DNA of 64,000 bases from Opitutaceae bacterium (GTDB taxonomy: Bacteria; Verrucomicrobiota; Verrucomicrobiia; Opitutales; Opitutaceae): contig JACSRI010000119.1 in the NCBI GenBank assembly GCA_014879845.1, positions 1-64,000 of the forward strand, read 5' to 3'. The notes below the pieces were generated by a model. It worked only from the letters and a program-made list of their open reading frames with translations. It did not search any database and was not told where the DNA came from. This document shows positions 17,413-25,616 of this stretch, one piece after another. The position numbers and the translations under genes were made by a program. Position 1 is the first letter of the stretch, and each line of letters opens with the position of its first letter.

Positions 17413-17436
17413 CGCCGGACGCGGACGGGCGTTGCC

Positions 17437-18405
17437 TCAGTCCGCGTTGCTGAAGAGGTGGTGGATGACGTCCTCGAGCGGGACGTCCTCGATCGTGAGG
17501 TCCTGTACGTCGCCGGTCGCAAGCACCTGCTGGCAGGCCGGCACGACCTGCGCGGCGTCGACCTCGAGCGCGATGCGGCCGTCATCGTCGGTCTTCATCG
17601 CACCGGGAGCCTGCCACCCGGTCGGCAGGCCGCGCACGTCGGGGCGGAAGCGGATGATCTTGCGGGCCGGCCCGGCGTCGAGGCGGTCGAGCCCGCCGTC
17701 GTGGATCTTGCGGCCCTTGTGGATCACGATCACGCGTTCACACAGCTCCTTGATGTCGGCCATGTAGTGGCTGGTGAGCAGGATCGTGGTCTTGTAGCGC
17801 CGGTTGTAGTCGCGCAGGAACTGGCGCACCGAGCGCTGGCTCACCACGTCGAGGCCGATCGTCGGCTCGTCGAGGAAGAGCACGCGCGGCCCGTGCAGGA
17901 GCGCGGCGATCAGCTCCATCTTCATGCGCTCGCCCAGCGAGAGCTCGCGCACCATGACGTTGAGCTTGGCGGTCACGTCGAGCAGCGTCGCCAGTTCGTC
18001 GAGACGCTGCTGGAAGAGCGCCCTGGGCGTGCCGTAGATGTGGCGCAGGAGGTTGAAGGACTCGAGCGCGGGCAGGTCCCACCAGAGCTGGTTCTTCTGG
18101 CCGAGCACGAGGGCGAAAATGCGGCGGTACTCGTTGCGGCGCTCGCGCGGGATGAACCCGGCCACGGTCGCCCGGCCCGAGGTCGGGTGGATGAGGCCGG
18201 AGAGCATCTTGAGCGTCGTGGTCTTGCCCGCGCCATTCGGCCCGAGGAAACCGACGAATTCGCCCTCCTTGATGGAAAACGTGATGTCCTTCGCGGCCGC
18301 CACCTCCTCGAACTCGCGATGGAACAGCCCGACGATGCCGCCCCAGAAGCCCGGGCGCTTCTTGTAGGTGCGGAAGACGCGCGTGAGGTTCTCGGCTTCG
18401 ATCAT
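17437..18405 (-). CDS. ABC transporter ATP-binding protein (ABC-2 exporter type)
   Basis: A 322-residue ATPase with Walker A GPNGAGKTT, Q-loop near VLGQKNQLWW, signature LSLGERMKME, Walker B VLFLDEPTIGLD and switch His in LTSHYM. The N-terminal insertion (FRTYKKRPGFWGGIVGLFHREFEE) and the C-terminal ~80-residue domain resemble ATPases that work with ABC-2 membrane proteins to export lipids, polysaccharides or drugs. Its membrane partners are not adjacent: it overlaps surE by four bases and the next gene downstream on this strand belongs to another region. The partner may be encoded elsewhere or the operon may have been split. Confidence 0.9.
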   Translation of the reverse strand: MIEAENLTRVFRTYKKRPGFWGGIVGLFHREFEEVAAAKDITFSIKEGEFVGFLGPNGAGKTTTLKMLSGLIHPTSGRATVAGFIPRERRNEYRRIFALVLGQKNQLWWDLPALESFNLLRHIYGTPRALFQQRLDELATLLDVTAKLNVMVRELSLGERMKMELIAALLHGPRVLFLDEPTIGLDVVSQRSVRQFLRDYNRRYKTTILLTSHYMADIKELCERVIVIHKGRKIHDGGLDRLDAGPARKIIRFRPDVRGLPTGWQAPGAMKTDDDGRIALEVDAAQVVPACQQVLATGDVQDLTIEDVPLEDVIHHLFSNAD

Positions 18406-19244
18406 TGGATACGGGGGCGGGGGGCGTCGGCGGTGCCGAGCGCGTCGGCGCGGGCTGCGCCCGTCGTCACGGCGAGGCGGCCGAAGTCGAGGATGGCGTG
18501 CGTGGCCTGGCCGGCGTCGATGCAGGCGCGGTCGGTGAGGTGCGGCGAAGGCGCCTCGTCGCCGACGCTGAAGGCAAACGCGTAGGTGCCCGGCTCACCC
18601 GCCGGCACCCAGAGCGGGCCCACGCGCAGGTGCGCGGCCGTGGTGCGGACGAGCGGCGTCTCCGCCGTGGTGTTCGGCGGGAAGTTGAGGTTGTGCACGA
18701 TCGGCCGGCGCGGGCGGGGCCGCCGGGCGATCTCGGCGCAGAGTGTCGCCGTGCGCGCCGCGATCGCGTCCACGACGCCCGCGACATCCGCGGGGAGCGT
18801 GGCGTCCGGGAGCTTGAGGCGCGCGAAGTCGGCCTTGCCGAGGCGGATCGACGAGGCCACGGCGTGCGTGCCGGCGAGCGCGCCCTCGAGTGCGCCGCCC
18901 ACGGTGCCGGAGGCGAGGATGAGCGGCAGGCCGGCGTTGCTGCCCATGTTGATGCCGGAGACGACGAGATCGACGCGGCCGCCGACGAGGTGGCCGAGCG
19001 CGAGGTTGACGCAGTCCGCCGGTGTACCGTCGATCGACCAGGCCGGGCAGCCGAAGGTCGAGTCGTGCGGCACCGCGCGCAGCAGGGGTTTCTGGCGGCT
19101 GATGGCCTTGCCGATCCAGCTTCGCTCGCCGTCCGGCGCGGCGACGATCACCCGCCCGATGGGGCGGAGCGCGCGCACGAGCGCGACAAAGAGCGGCGAA
19201 TCGATGCCGTCGTCGTTGGTGGCGAGAATGGTCGGCGTGCGCAT
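18402..19244 (-). CDS. surE: 5'/3'-nucleotidase SurE
   Basis: Metal-dependent phosphatase that removes phosphate from nucleoside monophosphates and short polyphosphates. The 280-residue product starts TPTILATNDDGIDSPLF, with the Asp-Asp metal site of the family. It continues with GRVIVAAPDGERSWIGK and SGINMGSNAG, and ends with VGDEAPSPHLTDRACIDAG. The ATG at 19244 gives the canonical N-terminus; a longer frame to 19313 adds an Arg/Pro-rich stretch unlike SurE. Its stop overlaps the start of the downstream ABC ATPase by four bases. Confidence 0.93.
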   Translation of the reverse strand: MRTPTILATNDDGIDSPLFVALVRALRPIGRVIVAAPDGERSWIGKAISRQKPLLRAVPHDSTFGCPAWSIDGTPADCVNLALGHLVGGRVDLVVSGINMGSNAGLPLILASGTVGGALEGALAGTHAVASSIRLGKADFARLKLPDATLPADVAGVVDAIAARTATLCAEIARRPRPRRPIVHNLNFPPNTTAETPLVRTTAAHLRVGPLWVPAGEPGTYAFAFSVGDEAPSPHLTDRACIDAGQATHAILDFGRLAVTTGAARADALGTADAPRPRIQ

Positions 19245-19320
19245 GTGTCGGGAGCGGGTGAGGTTGCGGGGTGGGGCAGGTCGAGGCAAGGCGCGTGCGC
19301 GCGGTCGCGCCACGCAGGGT

Positions 19321-20850
19321 TCAATCCGCCCAGATCGGACGCGGCTGGGCCACGAACATCAGGCCGCCGCCGACCAGCGTGATCGCCGCCAGCGGCACGG
19401 CCACGAGCCAGCTCGCGCCCATGGCTTGGGTCGCGACCGCGGCGGAACCGACCCCGCTCACCAGCATCGCGATGAATACCTGCCATGCGGCCCGCGCCGG
19501 GCGGTTGGCCGCGCGATCTTCGGCCGACAGCCGGGGCGTCGTGCACCCACCCAGCCAGGCGAGCGCCAGCGCGAGGAAGGTCGCGAGCGCGCCGGTCAGC
19601 CAGGCGACGTGCGGCGCGCCGAATCCCAGTAGCACGCCGGCGCCGATCCAGCCCAGGAGCGCGGAGGGCAGCGCGGCGGCGGTGGTCCGGGCCCACATCG
19701 CACGCACGCGCGAGACCGGGCTGGCACAAACGATCTCGAGCGACTCGTCGAACGCACTCATCAGGCTGGCCGTGGTGACCGCTGTCATCGCGGGCAGGAG
19801 CACGCCGAGTATCCCGACCGCGGCGACACGCGGCAGGAAGGCCATGCCGATGATCGCAGGGAGGAACGAGATGAGCTGTGTCGAGCTGCGCGCGATCAGG
19901 AGCGGATCCCGGCGCAAGGTGCGCAGTTCCTTCCTCACCAGCGCGGACCAGCGCCCGCCGCGGAACGACTGGCGCCACGCGCGGGCGAGCACGGCCGGGT
20001 CGCCGCTCCCGGGCGAGGTCCGCCCGCCGGCGTCCTCGGCCGCGCGTTGCGCGCCGGAGACGAACTCGCGCTCGAGCACCCGCAGGGTCAACCACACCGC
20101 GGCGGCGCCGGCGATCGCCAGCGTGAGCAGCGGTATCCACGCGCCGGAGGCGGCGGCGGCGAGCTGCGGCAGGGGCGGCGTCTCGAACGCCGCGAAATAG
20201 CGCTGGATGCGCTCGGTCTGCTCGCCCTGGCGGTTGAGGCGCTCCAGCCAGTTCGGCACCTGCATGGCCAGGATCGCCGCCGAGCCGACCAGGATACCCA
20301 GCACCTGCACGAGGGTGCGCGCGCCGCGTGCGCCGATCCAGGTCACGAGCCGGATGGTCATGACCAGGGCGAGGGTCGACACGAGCGCGACGGCCGTGAT
20401 CCAGGCCGGCCAGCCCCACAGCCAGTGTGGGCCGAACAGATACACGGCGCAGTTCAGCATCGGCAGCACGACGAAGAGCGTCGTGAACGCGGTGGTGGCC
20501 AGCACGTCGGCCAGGCGGGAGAGGATGACCAGGCGCGACGGCACCGGGCTGCTCAGCAGGTAGGGCAGGTCACCGCGGTTGTAGAGCACCTCGAGGCTGC
20601 GATGCAGCCCGGCCATGAGGGTGAACAGCAGCACGAACGCGCAGGCCAGACCGGCGCCGCCGCGGGCGTTTCCTGAACGCGCGATCTCGGCGAAAAGTGC
20701 GGGCAGCTGCAGGTGAAGGAATCCGACGATGAGCGCCTGGATCAGGAGCGTGAACGCCATCCCGCGTTTTCGTTTGTCCCACGCGCGGAAATACAGCCGC
20801 AGGTCGTTGGCGAGGATGCGGGCAAACAGCCTGGACTCCGCGCGCGTCAT
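19321..20850 (-). CDS. ABC-2 type exporter membrane protein
   Basis: A 509-residue integral membrane protein with about 11-12 hydrophobic segments and two similar halves. The loop before residue 330 carries RKELRTLRRDPLLI, typical of bacterial ABC-2 permeases that lack homology to MacB-type proteins. It lies one base downstream of its ATPase (20852-21661), so the two form an export system. The ATG at 20850 was chosen over a longer frame to 20901 that would overlap the ATPase gene. The substrate is unknown. Confidence 0.8.
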   Translation of the reverse strand: MTRAESRLFARILANDLRLYFRAWDKRKRGMAFTLLIQALIVGFLHLQLPALFAEIARSGNARGGAGLACAFVLLFTLMAGLHRSLEVLYNRGDLPYLLSSPVPSRLVILSRLADVLATTAFTTLFVVLPMLNCAVYLFGPHWLWGWPAWITAVALVSTLALVMTIRLVTWIGARGARTLVQVLGILVGSAAILAMQVPNWLERLNRQGEQTERIQRYFAAFETPPLPQLAAAASGAWIPLLTLAIAGAAAVWLTLRVLEREFVSGAQRAAEDAGGRTSPGSGDPAVLARAWRQSFRGGRWSALVRKELRTLRRDPLLIARSSTQLISFLPAIIGMAFLPRVAAVGILGVLLPAMTAVTTASLMSAFDESLEIVCASPVSRVRAMWARTTAAALPSALLGWIGAGVLLGFGAPHVAWLTGALATFLALALAWLGGCTTPRLSAEDRAANRPARAAWQVFIAMLVSGVGSAAVATQAMGASWLVAVPLAAITLVGGGLMFVAQPRPIWAD

Positions 20851-20851
20851 G

Positions 20852-21661
20852 TCAGGTCCGGCCCATCCCCTCGGTCGATCCGACCAGGCGCAGGAAGACA
20901 TCCTCCAGCGTCGCGCCGGGCATCGCGGCCTGCACGCGCAGTTCCTCCAAGGTCCCCTCCGCGAGAAGTCTTCCCTTCGCGATGATGCCGATCCGTTGCG
21001 CCAGCCGCTCCGCCACCTCGAGGATGTGGGTCGTGAGCAACACCGTGCCGCCGCCGGCGACGAACTCGACCAGCATGTCCTTCACCAGCCGCGCGGCCGC
21101 GGCATCGAGCCCGGTGAGCGGCTCGTCGAGCATCAGCAGCGACGGCGCGTGCACGAGCGCGGAGGCGAGCGCGACCTTCTGCTTCATGCCGCGCGAGAAC
21201 GATTCGATCCGATCGGCCGCGCGCGGGGCCAGGCCGAGTTTTGTGAGCAACTCCTCCGCCCGCGCGCGGGCCTGCTCGTGCGGCACGCTCCAGAGCGCGG
21301 CGGTGTATTCGAGAAACTCGATCGGCGTGAGCTTGGCGTAGAGCGCGGGATCGTCCGGGATGTAGGCGAGACCCTGCTTGGCGCGCACGGGGTCGGCGTG
21401 CACGTCGTGGCCGTTGATGCGCGCCGTGCCATAGTCGGGCTTGAGCAGGCCGGCGAGCATGCGCAGCGACGTGGTCTTGCCCGCGCCGTTGGGCCCGAGA
21501 AAGGCGTAGAGCATGCCGGGCGGCACGCGCAGGTTCAGCCCGTCGACCGCGACGGTGGCGCCAAAGCGTTTGCGCAGCGCGACAATCTCGCAGGCCGGTG
21601 TGGGCGGGAGCGGGGGTGGCGCCGCGGCGTCGGGAGGCGAGGGAAGGAGCGCTTCGTCCAT
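20852..21661 (-). CDS. ABC transporter ATP-binding protein, partner of the adjacent permease
   Basis: A 269-residue ATPase with Walker A GPNGAGKTT, Q-loop YIPDDPALY, signature SFSRGMKQKVALA, Walker B LLMLDEPLTGLD and H-switch LLTTHI. The first ~30 residues are Pro/Ala-rich and probably disordered. The ATG at 21661 starts MDEALLPSP; a longer frame upstream would run into the divergent gatC promoter region. It is co-transcribed with the downstream membrane protein with no real gap. Confidence 0.92.
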   Translation of the reverse strand: MDEALLPSPPDAAAPPPLPPTPACEIVALRKRFGATVAVDGLNLRVPPGMLYAFLGPNGAGKTTSLRMLAGLLKPDYGTARINGHDVHADPVRAKQGLAYIPDDPALYAKLTPIEFLEYTAALWSVPHEQARARAEELLTKLGLAPRAADRIESFSRGMKQKVALASALVHAPSLLMLDEPLTGLDAAAARLVKDMLVEFVAGGGTVLLTTHILEVAERLAQRIGIIAKGRLLAEGTLEELRVQAAMPGATLEDVFLRLVGSTEGMGRT

Positions 21662-21730
21662 CGGCGCCCATGATTGGCGCCGGTGTCGCGGCCGCAATGT
21701 GCTTCCGCCGGCCGCGCTGTGCCCAGCGGC

Positions 21731-21751
21731 GGAAGGCAAGTTTAGCCTTCC
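21731..21751. promoter_or_regulatory. Small hairpin in the divergent ABC/gatC gap
   Basis: GGAAGGC-AAGTTTA-GCCTTCC is a perfect 7-base inverted repeat between the divergent ATPase gene and gatC. It may be an operator or a leader hairpin; no further support. Confidence 0.3.
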
Positions 21752-21786
21752 CATCGCCCCGCCCGGGGCCGTTGTCTCTTCGGCGT

Positions 21787-22089
21787 ATGTCCGGCTCCAG
21801 CCCCCAACTCGATATCGACTACGTGGCCCGGCTCGCGCGCCTCGCGCTGACCGAGGCCGAAAAGCAGGCCTTCGCCCACCAACTCGGCGATGTGCTCACG
21901 TATATCGAGCAGCTCAAGGCGGTCGACGTGACCGGCATCGAGCCCACCGCCCACGCCTTCGAAGTGGTCAATGTGTGGCAGGAGGACGTGTCCGCCCCGG
22001 CCTTCCCGGTGGAGAAGGCGCTGCAAAACGCGCCGGCCGCGCGCGACCACATGATCGTCGTGCCGAAGGTCGTCGACGACGCGGGCTAA
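21787..22089 (+). CDS. gatC: Asp-tRNA(Asn)/Glu-tRNA(Gln) amidotransferase subunit C
   Basis: Small subunit that stabilises GatA on GatB in the transamidation route to Gln-tRNA or Asn-tRNA. The 100-residue product shows the GatC pattern: [17 protein letters not shown] near the start, then [26 protein letters not shown] and the C-terminal [10 protein letters not shown]. gatA starts five bases after its stop. Confidence 0.93.
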   Translation: MSGSSPQLDIDYVARLARLALTEAEKQAFAHQLGDVLTYIEQLKAVDVTGIEPTAHAFEVVNVWQEDVSAPAFPVEKALQNAPAARDHMIVVPKVVDDAG

Positions 22090-22093
22090 GGCC

Positions 22094-23575
22094 ATGGACG
22101 CTCCGCTGCATTTTCGCACTGCGACCGAAGTTTCCGCGCTGCTCGCGCGCCGCGAAGTCTCCTCCGTCGAGATCACGCGCGCCGTGATCGAGCGCACCCG
22201 CGCCGTCGAGGACCGCGTGCGTGCCTTCACCGCGCGCGACGAGCAGCGCGCGCTCGCCCAGGCCGCCGCCTCCGATGCACGCCGCGCCGCCGACCGCACG
22301 CTCGGTCCGCTCGACGGCGTGCCCGTGAGTGTGAAGGACGTGCTCGCCTCCGAGGGTGAACCGCTCACCTGCAGCAGCCGCATGCTGGCCAACTTCGTCT
22401 CGCCCTACGACGCCACCGCGATCGCACGTCTCAAGGCCGCGGGCGCCGTGCTCTGGGGGCGGCTCAACATGGACGAGTTCGCCATGGGCTCCTCCACGGA
22501 AAACTCCGCGTTCCACACGACCGCCAATCCCTGGGACCTCGACCGCATCCCCGGTGGCAGCAGTGGCGGCAGCGCCGCCGCGCTCGCGGCCGGCGAGTCG
22601 ATCGTGACGCTCGGCAGCGATACCGGCGGCTCCATCCGCCAGCCCGCCGCGCTCTGCGGCGTGTCCGGCCTCAAGCCCACCTACGGACGCGTTTCGCGCT
22701 ACGGCCTCGTCGCCTTCGCCTCGTCGCTCGACCAGGTCGGCCCGCTCGGCCGCTGCGTCGACGACCTGGGCTTGCTCCTCGGTGCGATCTCCGGCCACGA
22801 CGAGCGCGACTCCACCTCCGTGCGTGTGCCCGTGCCGGACTTCAACGTCGAGGCCGCGGCGAGACTCGCGCAGCACCGCGAGCGTCCGCTGCGGATCGGC
22901 CTGCCGAAGGAGTATTTCGGCGAGGGTCTCGACCCGGAGATCCGCGCCGCGATCGAGCACGCGATCGCGTTCTACCGCGCGCAGGGCTGCGACGTTCGCG
23001 AGGTCTCGCTCCCGCACACGCAGTACGCCATCGCGACCTACTACATCATCGCGACGGCCGAGGCCTCCTCCAACCTCGCGCGCTACGACGGCATCCGCTA
23101 CGGCCACCGCAGCACCAACATCTCCGACGCGATCGACATCTACGCGCAGAGCCGCGCCGAGGGCTTCGGTGCCGAGGTGAAGCGCCGCATCATCCTCGGC
23201 ACCTACGTGCTGAGCAGCGGTTACTACGACGCCTACTACCTGCGTGCCCAGAAAGTGCGTACGCTCATCCGCCGGGATTTCCTCCAGGCCTTCGAGCAGG
23301 TCGACGCGCTGCTCACGCCGACCTCGCCCATCCCGGCCTTCAGGAAGGGCGAAAAATCCGCCGACCCGCTCGCGATGTACCTGGCGGACATCTTCACGAT
23401 CTCCACCAACCTCGCGGGCCTGCCCGGCCTCTCCATCCCCTGTGGTTTCACCGCGGGCGGCCTGCCCATCGGTCTCCAACTCCTCGGCCGCCCGTTCGAG
23501 GAGTCCACGTTGCTCGCCCTCGCCAAGTCCTACGAACAGTCCCACGACTGGCATCTGCGCAGACCGTCGCTCTGA
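22094..23575 (+). CDS. gatA: Asp-tRNA(Asn)/Glu-tRNA(Gln) amidotransferase subunit A
   Basis: Glutaminase subunit supplying ammonia to GatB. The 493-residue product has the amidase-signature triad: K81 (VSVKDVL), the cis-Ser S156 ([14 protein letters not shown]) and the nucleophile S180 ([12 protein letters not shown]). The C-terminal part carries the expected [10 protein letters not shown] and [11 protein letters not shown] motifs. It is complete and ends in TGA at 23575, four bases before the left terminal repeat of the GxxExxY cassette. Confidence 0.97.
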   Translation: MDAPLHFRTATEVSALLARREVSSVEITRAVIERTRAVEDRVRAFTARDEQRALAQAAASDARRAADRTLGPLDGVPVSVKDVLASEGEPLTCSSRMLANFVSPYDATAIARLKAAGAVLWGRLNMDEFAMGSSTENSAFHTTANPWDLDRIPGGSSGGSAAALAAGESIVTLGSDTGGSIRQPAALCGVSGLKPTYGRVSRYGLVAFASSLDQVGPLGRCVDDLGLLLGAISGHDERDSTSVRVPVPDFNVEAAARLAQHRERPLRIGLPKEYFGEGLDPEIRAAIEHAIAFYRAQGCDVREVSLPHTQYAIATYYIIATAEASSNLARYDGIRYGHRSTNISDAIDIYAQSRAEGFGAEVKRRIILGTYVLSSGYYDAYYLRAQKVRTLIRRDFLQAFEQVDALLTPTSPIPAFRKGEKSADPLAMYLADIFTISTNLAGLPGLSIPCGFTAGGLPIGLQLLGRPFEESTLLALAKSYEQSHDWHLRRPSL

Positions 23576-23578
23576 ATT

Positions 23579-23608
23579 GAACCACAGAGGTCACAGAGGA
23601 CACAGAGG
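23579..23608. repeat. Left terminal inverted repeat of GxxExxY cassette (CACAGAGG repeats)
   Basis: GAACCACAGAGG followed by two further CACAGAGG-type units. It matches the right repeat at 23995-24023 in inverted orientation over 29 bases with only two mismatches. The last unit ends AGAGGAAGG a few bases before the ATG at 23615, so the repeat also supplies the ribosome binding site. Confidence 0.85.
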
Positions 23609-23614
23609 AAGGCC

Positions 23615-23992
23615 ATGAGCGAATTGCCGAACACGATTACGGATCAGGTCATCGGGGCTGCGATCGAGGTGCATCGTGAGCTTGGGCCAGGGCTGCTGGA
23701 ATCGGCGTATGAGGCTGCGCTCGCTTACGAACTGACGCAGCGTGGCCTCAAAATGGAGCGCCAGAAGGACCAGCCCGTGCGCTACAAGGGCCTTCCGATC
23801 GACCTGGGCTTTCGAATCGATCTGATTGTCGATGGTCAGGTGATCGTGGAACTCAAGGCCGTTGAATCGCTGCTTCCCATTCACGACGCCCAGGTGCTCA
23901 CCTATATGAAACTCTCGGGATGCCGCCTCGGCCTTCTCATCAACTTCAACGTCCCACTTCTCAAGCAAGGCCTTCGACGCCTCGCCCTCTGA
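23615..23992 (+). CDS. GxxExxY family protein (PD-(D/E)XK nuclease-like)
   Basis: A 125-residue protein of the GxxExxY family: the defining motif is in LGPGLLESAYEAAL, followed by FRIDLIVDGQVIVELKAVESLLPIHDAQVLTYMKLSG. The Asp in RIDL and the Glu and Lys in VELKAV fit the PD-(D/E)XK nuclease core, to which the family is distantly assigned. Its biological role is not established. The gene fills the space between two CACAGAGG inverted repeats and sits between gatA and gatB, so it looks like a small mobile cassette inserted into an essential operon. Its strong Shine-Dalgarno is part of the left repeat. Confidence 0.9.
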   Translation: MSELPNTITDQVIGAAIEVHRELGPGLLESAYEAALAYELTQRGLKMERQKDQPVRYKGLPIDLGFRIDLIVDGQVIVELKAVESLLPIHDAQVLTYMKLSGCRLGLLINFNVPLLKQGLRRLAL

Positions 23993-23994
23993 AG

Positions 23995-24023
23995 CTCTGT
24001 GCCCTCTGTGTCCTCTGTGGTTC
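23995..24023. repeat. Right terminal inverted repeat of GxxExxY cassette, overlapping the gatB start
   Basis: CTCTGTGCCCTCTGTGTCCT...GTGGTTC, the inverse of the left repeat. It contains three in-frame GTG codons (23999, 24008, 24017) that are the only plausible gatB starts, so the cassette end has become the 5' end of gatB. Confidence 0.8.
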
Positions 24024-25486
24024 AAAATCCGTCCTCGACCGACTTCGAAGCCGTCATCGGCCTCGAGGTGCATGTGCAGCTGCGCACGCGCTCGAAGATG
24101 TTTACGCGCGTGCCCACCGGGTTTGGCGAGCCGCCGAATACGCTGACCGACCCCGTCATTCTCGGGCTGCCCGGCGCGCTTCCGGTCATGAACCGCGAGG
24201 CGCTCGACAAGATCATCACCACCGGCCTGCTCCTAGGCTGCACGATCGCGCCGGTCTGCAAGTGGGACCGGAAAAACTACTTCTATCCAGACAGCCCGAA
24301 GAACTACCAGATCTCGCAGTACGACCAGCCGATCTGCGTCGGCGGCTCGGTCGAGATCGAGCTGCCCGGACCGTCGCGCAACATCATGGGCGCTCATCGC
24401 CAGGTGCAGCTCACGCGCATCCACCTCGAGGAGGACGTGGGCAAGCTCAACCACTTCGCCGCCGACAGCCTCGTCGACTACAACCGCGCCGGCACGCCGC
24501 TCATGGAGATCGTGACCGAGCCCGACCTGCACTCGGCCGACGAGGTGTTCGCCTTCCTCACCGCATTGCGCACCGCGCTCGTCGCCGCCGGCATTTCCGA
24601 GTGCGACATGGAAAAGGGCCAGCTGCGCTGCGACGCCAACATCAGCGTGCGCCCTGTCGGTGCCACGAAACTGGGTACCAAGGTCGAGTTGAAGAACCTC
24701 AACAGCATCTCCGGCGTGCGCGACGGCGTGGCCTACGAGATCAAGCGCCAGACCGCCGCCGTGCGCCGCGGCGAGTCGATCATCCAGGAGACGCGCCGCT
24801 TCGACCCGGAGGTCGGCTCGTCCACCTCGATGCGCTCGAAGGAGATGGCGCACGACTACCGCTACTTCCCGGACCCCGACCTCATGCCGGTGAAGGTCGA
24901 CGAGGCCTGGCTTGCGCGCCTGCGTGCGCTCGTGCCCGAGCTGCCGTTCGACAAGCAGCGCCGTTTCTTCGAGCAGTACCAACTGCCCTACACGATCACC
25001 TCGGTGCTCGTGCCGGACCGCGCGCTCAGCGATTGGTTCGAGCAGGCCGTGGGTGGCATGCCGGCGCGCGCGCAGGCCGTGGGCAACTGGATCGCCAACG
25101 ATCTCCTGCGCGAGCTCGCCGCCGCCGGGCAGACGCTGGCCGACTGCCGAATCAAGCCCGCGCACATCGCCGGCCTCGTCGCCGCGGTGGAGTCAGGCGT
25201 GATCTCCAGCAGCATCGCCAAGGAGGTGTTTGTCGAGATGTTCGCCACCGGCGACGCCGCCGATGTGATCATCGAGCGCAAGGGATTGAAGCAGTCGACC
25301 GACACGGGCGAACTGGAGAAATGGTGCGCCGAGGCCATCGCAGCCAACCCGCGCTCCGTCGCCGATTTCAAGAGCGGCAACGAGAAGGCGATCAATGCCT
25401 TCAAGGGCGGCATCATGAAAGCGAGCAAGGGCAAGGCCAACCCCAAGCTGGTGGACGAGATCCTTCGGCGGTTGTTGTCCGCGTAG
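23999..25486 (+). CDS. gatB: Asp-tRNA(Asn)/Glu-tRNA(Gln) amidotransferase subunit B
   Basis: tRNA-binding and kinase-like subunit of the amidotransferase. The frame encodes FEAVIGLEVHVQLRTRSKMF, KNYFYPDSPKNYQISQYDQP, NRAGTPLMEIVTEPD, CDANISVRP and the C-terminal YqeY-like tail ending NPKLVDEILRRLL, all typical of GatB, with up to 495 residues. The start is unusual: no ATG is available and the candidate GTG codons at 23999, 24008 and 24017 all lie in the right repeat of the GxxExxY cassette, with no good ribosome binding site. Translational coupling to the GxxExxY gene, whose stop is at 23992, is likely. The TAG stop is inside a GTAG-headed REP-like element. Confidence 0.95.
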   Translation: MPSVSSVVQNPSSTDFEAVIGLEVHVQLRTRSKMFTRVPTGFGEPPNTLTDPVILGLPGALPVMNREALDKIITTGLLLGCTIAPVCKWDRKNYFYPDSPKNYQISQYDQPICVGGSVEIELPGPSRNIMGAHRQVQLTRIHLEEDVGKLNHFAADSLVDYNRAGTPLMEIVTEPDLHSADEVFAFLTALRTALVAAGISECDMEKGQLRCDANISVRPVGATKLGTKVELKNLNSISGVRDGVAYEIKRQTAAVRRGESIIQETRRFDPEVGSSTSMRSKEMAHDYRYFPDPDLMPVKVDEAWLARLRALVPELPFDKQRRFFEQYQLPYTITSVLVPDRALSDWFEQAVGGMPARAQAVGNWIANDLLRELAAAGQTLADCRIKPAHIAGLVAAVESGVISSSIAKEVFVEMFATGDAADVIIERKGLKQSTDTGELEKWCAEAIAANPRSVADFKSGNEKAINAFKGGIMKASKGKANPKLVDEILRRLLSA

Positions 25487-25506
25487 GCCGCCCGCTCGCG
25501 GGCGCC
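25483..25506. repeat. Single REP-like element at the gatB stop codon
   Basis: GTAGGCCGCCCGCTCGCGGG then CGCC: same element as the doublet at 9808-9878. Its GTAG includes the gatB TAG stop (25484-25486), and its GCCCGC/GCGGGC hairpin may act as a transcript end. Confidence 0.65.
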
Positions 25507-25616
25507 GTCTCGTCTGCCAGTCCGGCCCCGGGCCCGTCATCGGGCAGCCCTGGGGATGCGGTCCACCTGCACCTGCGGCTGGCAATTTCGCCGGGCGCGA
25601 GTAAGCCTGTTGCGCC

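Noticed and set aside
23579-24023. CACAGAGG repeats as a small CRISPR array
   Set aside because: The units are contiguous without spacers and form inverted termini around a gene, and no cas genes are near.
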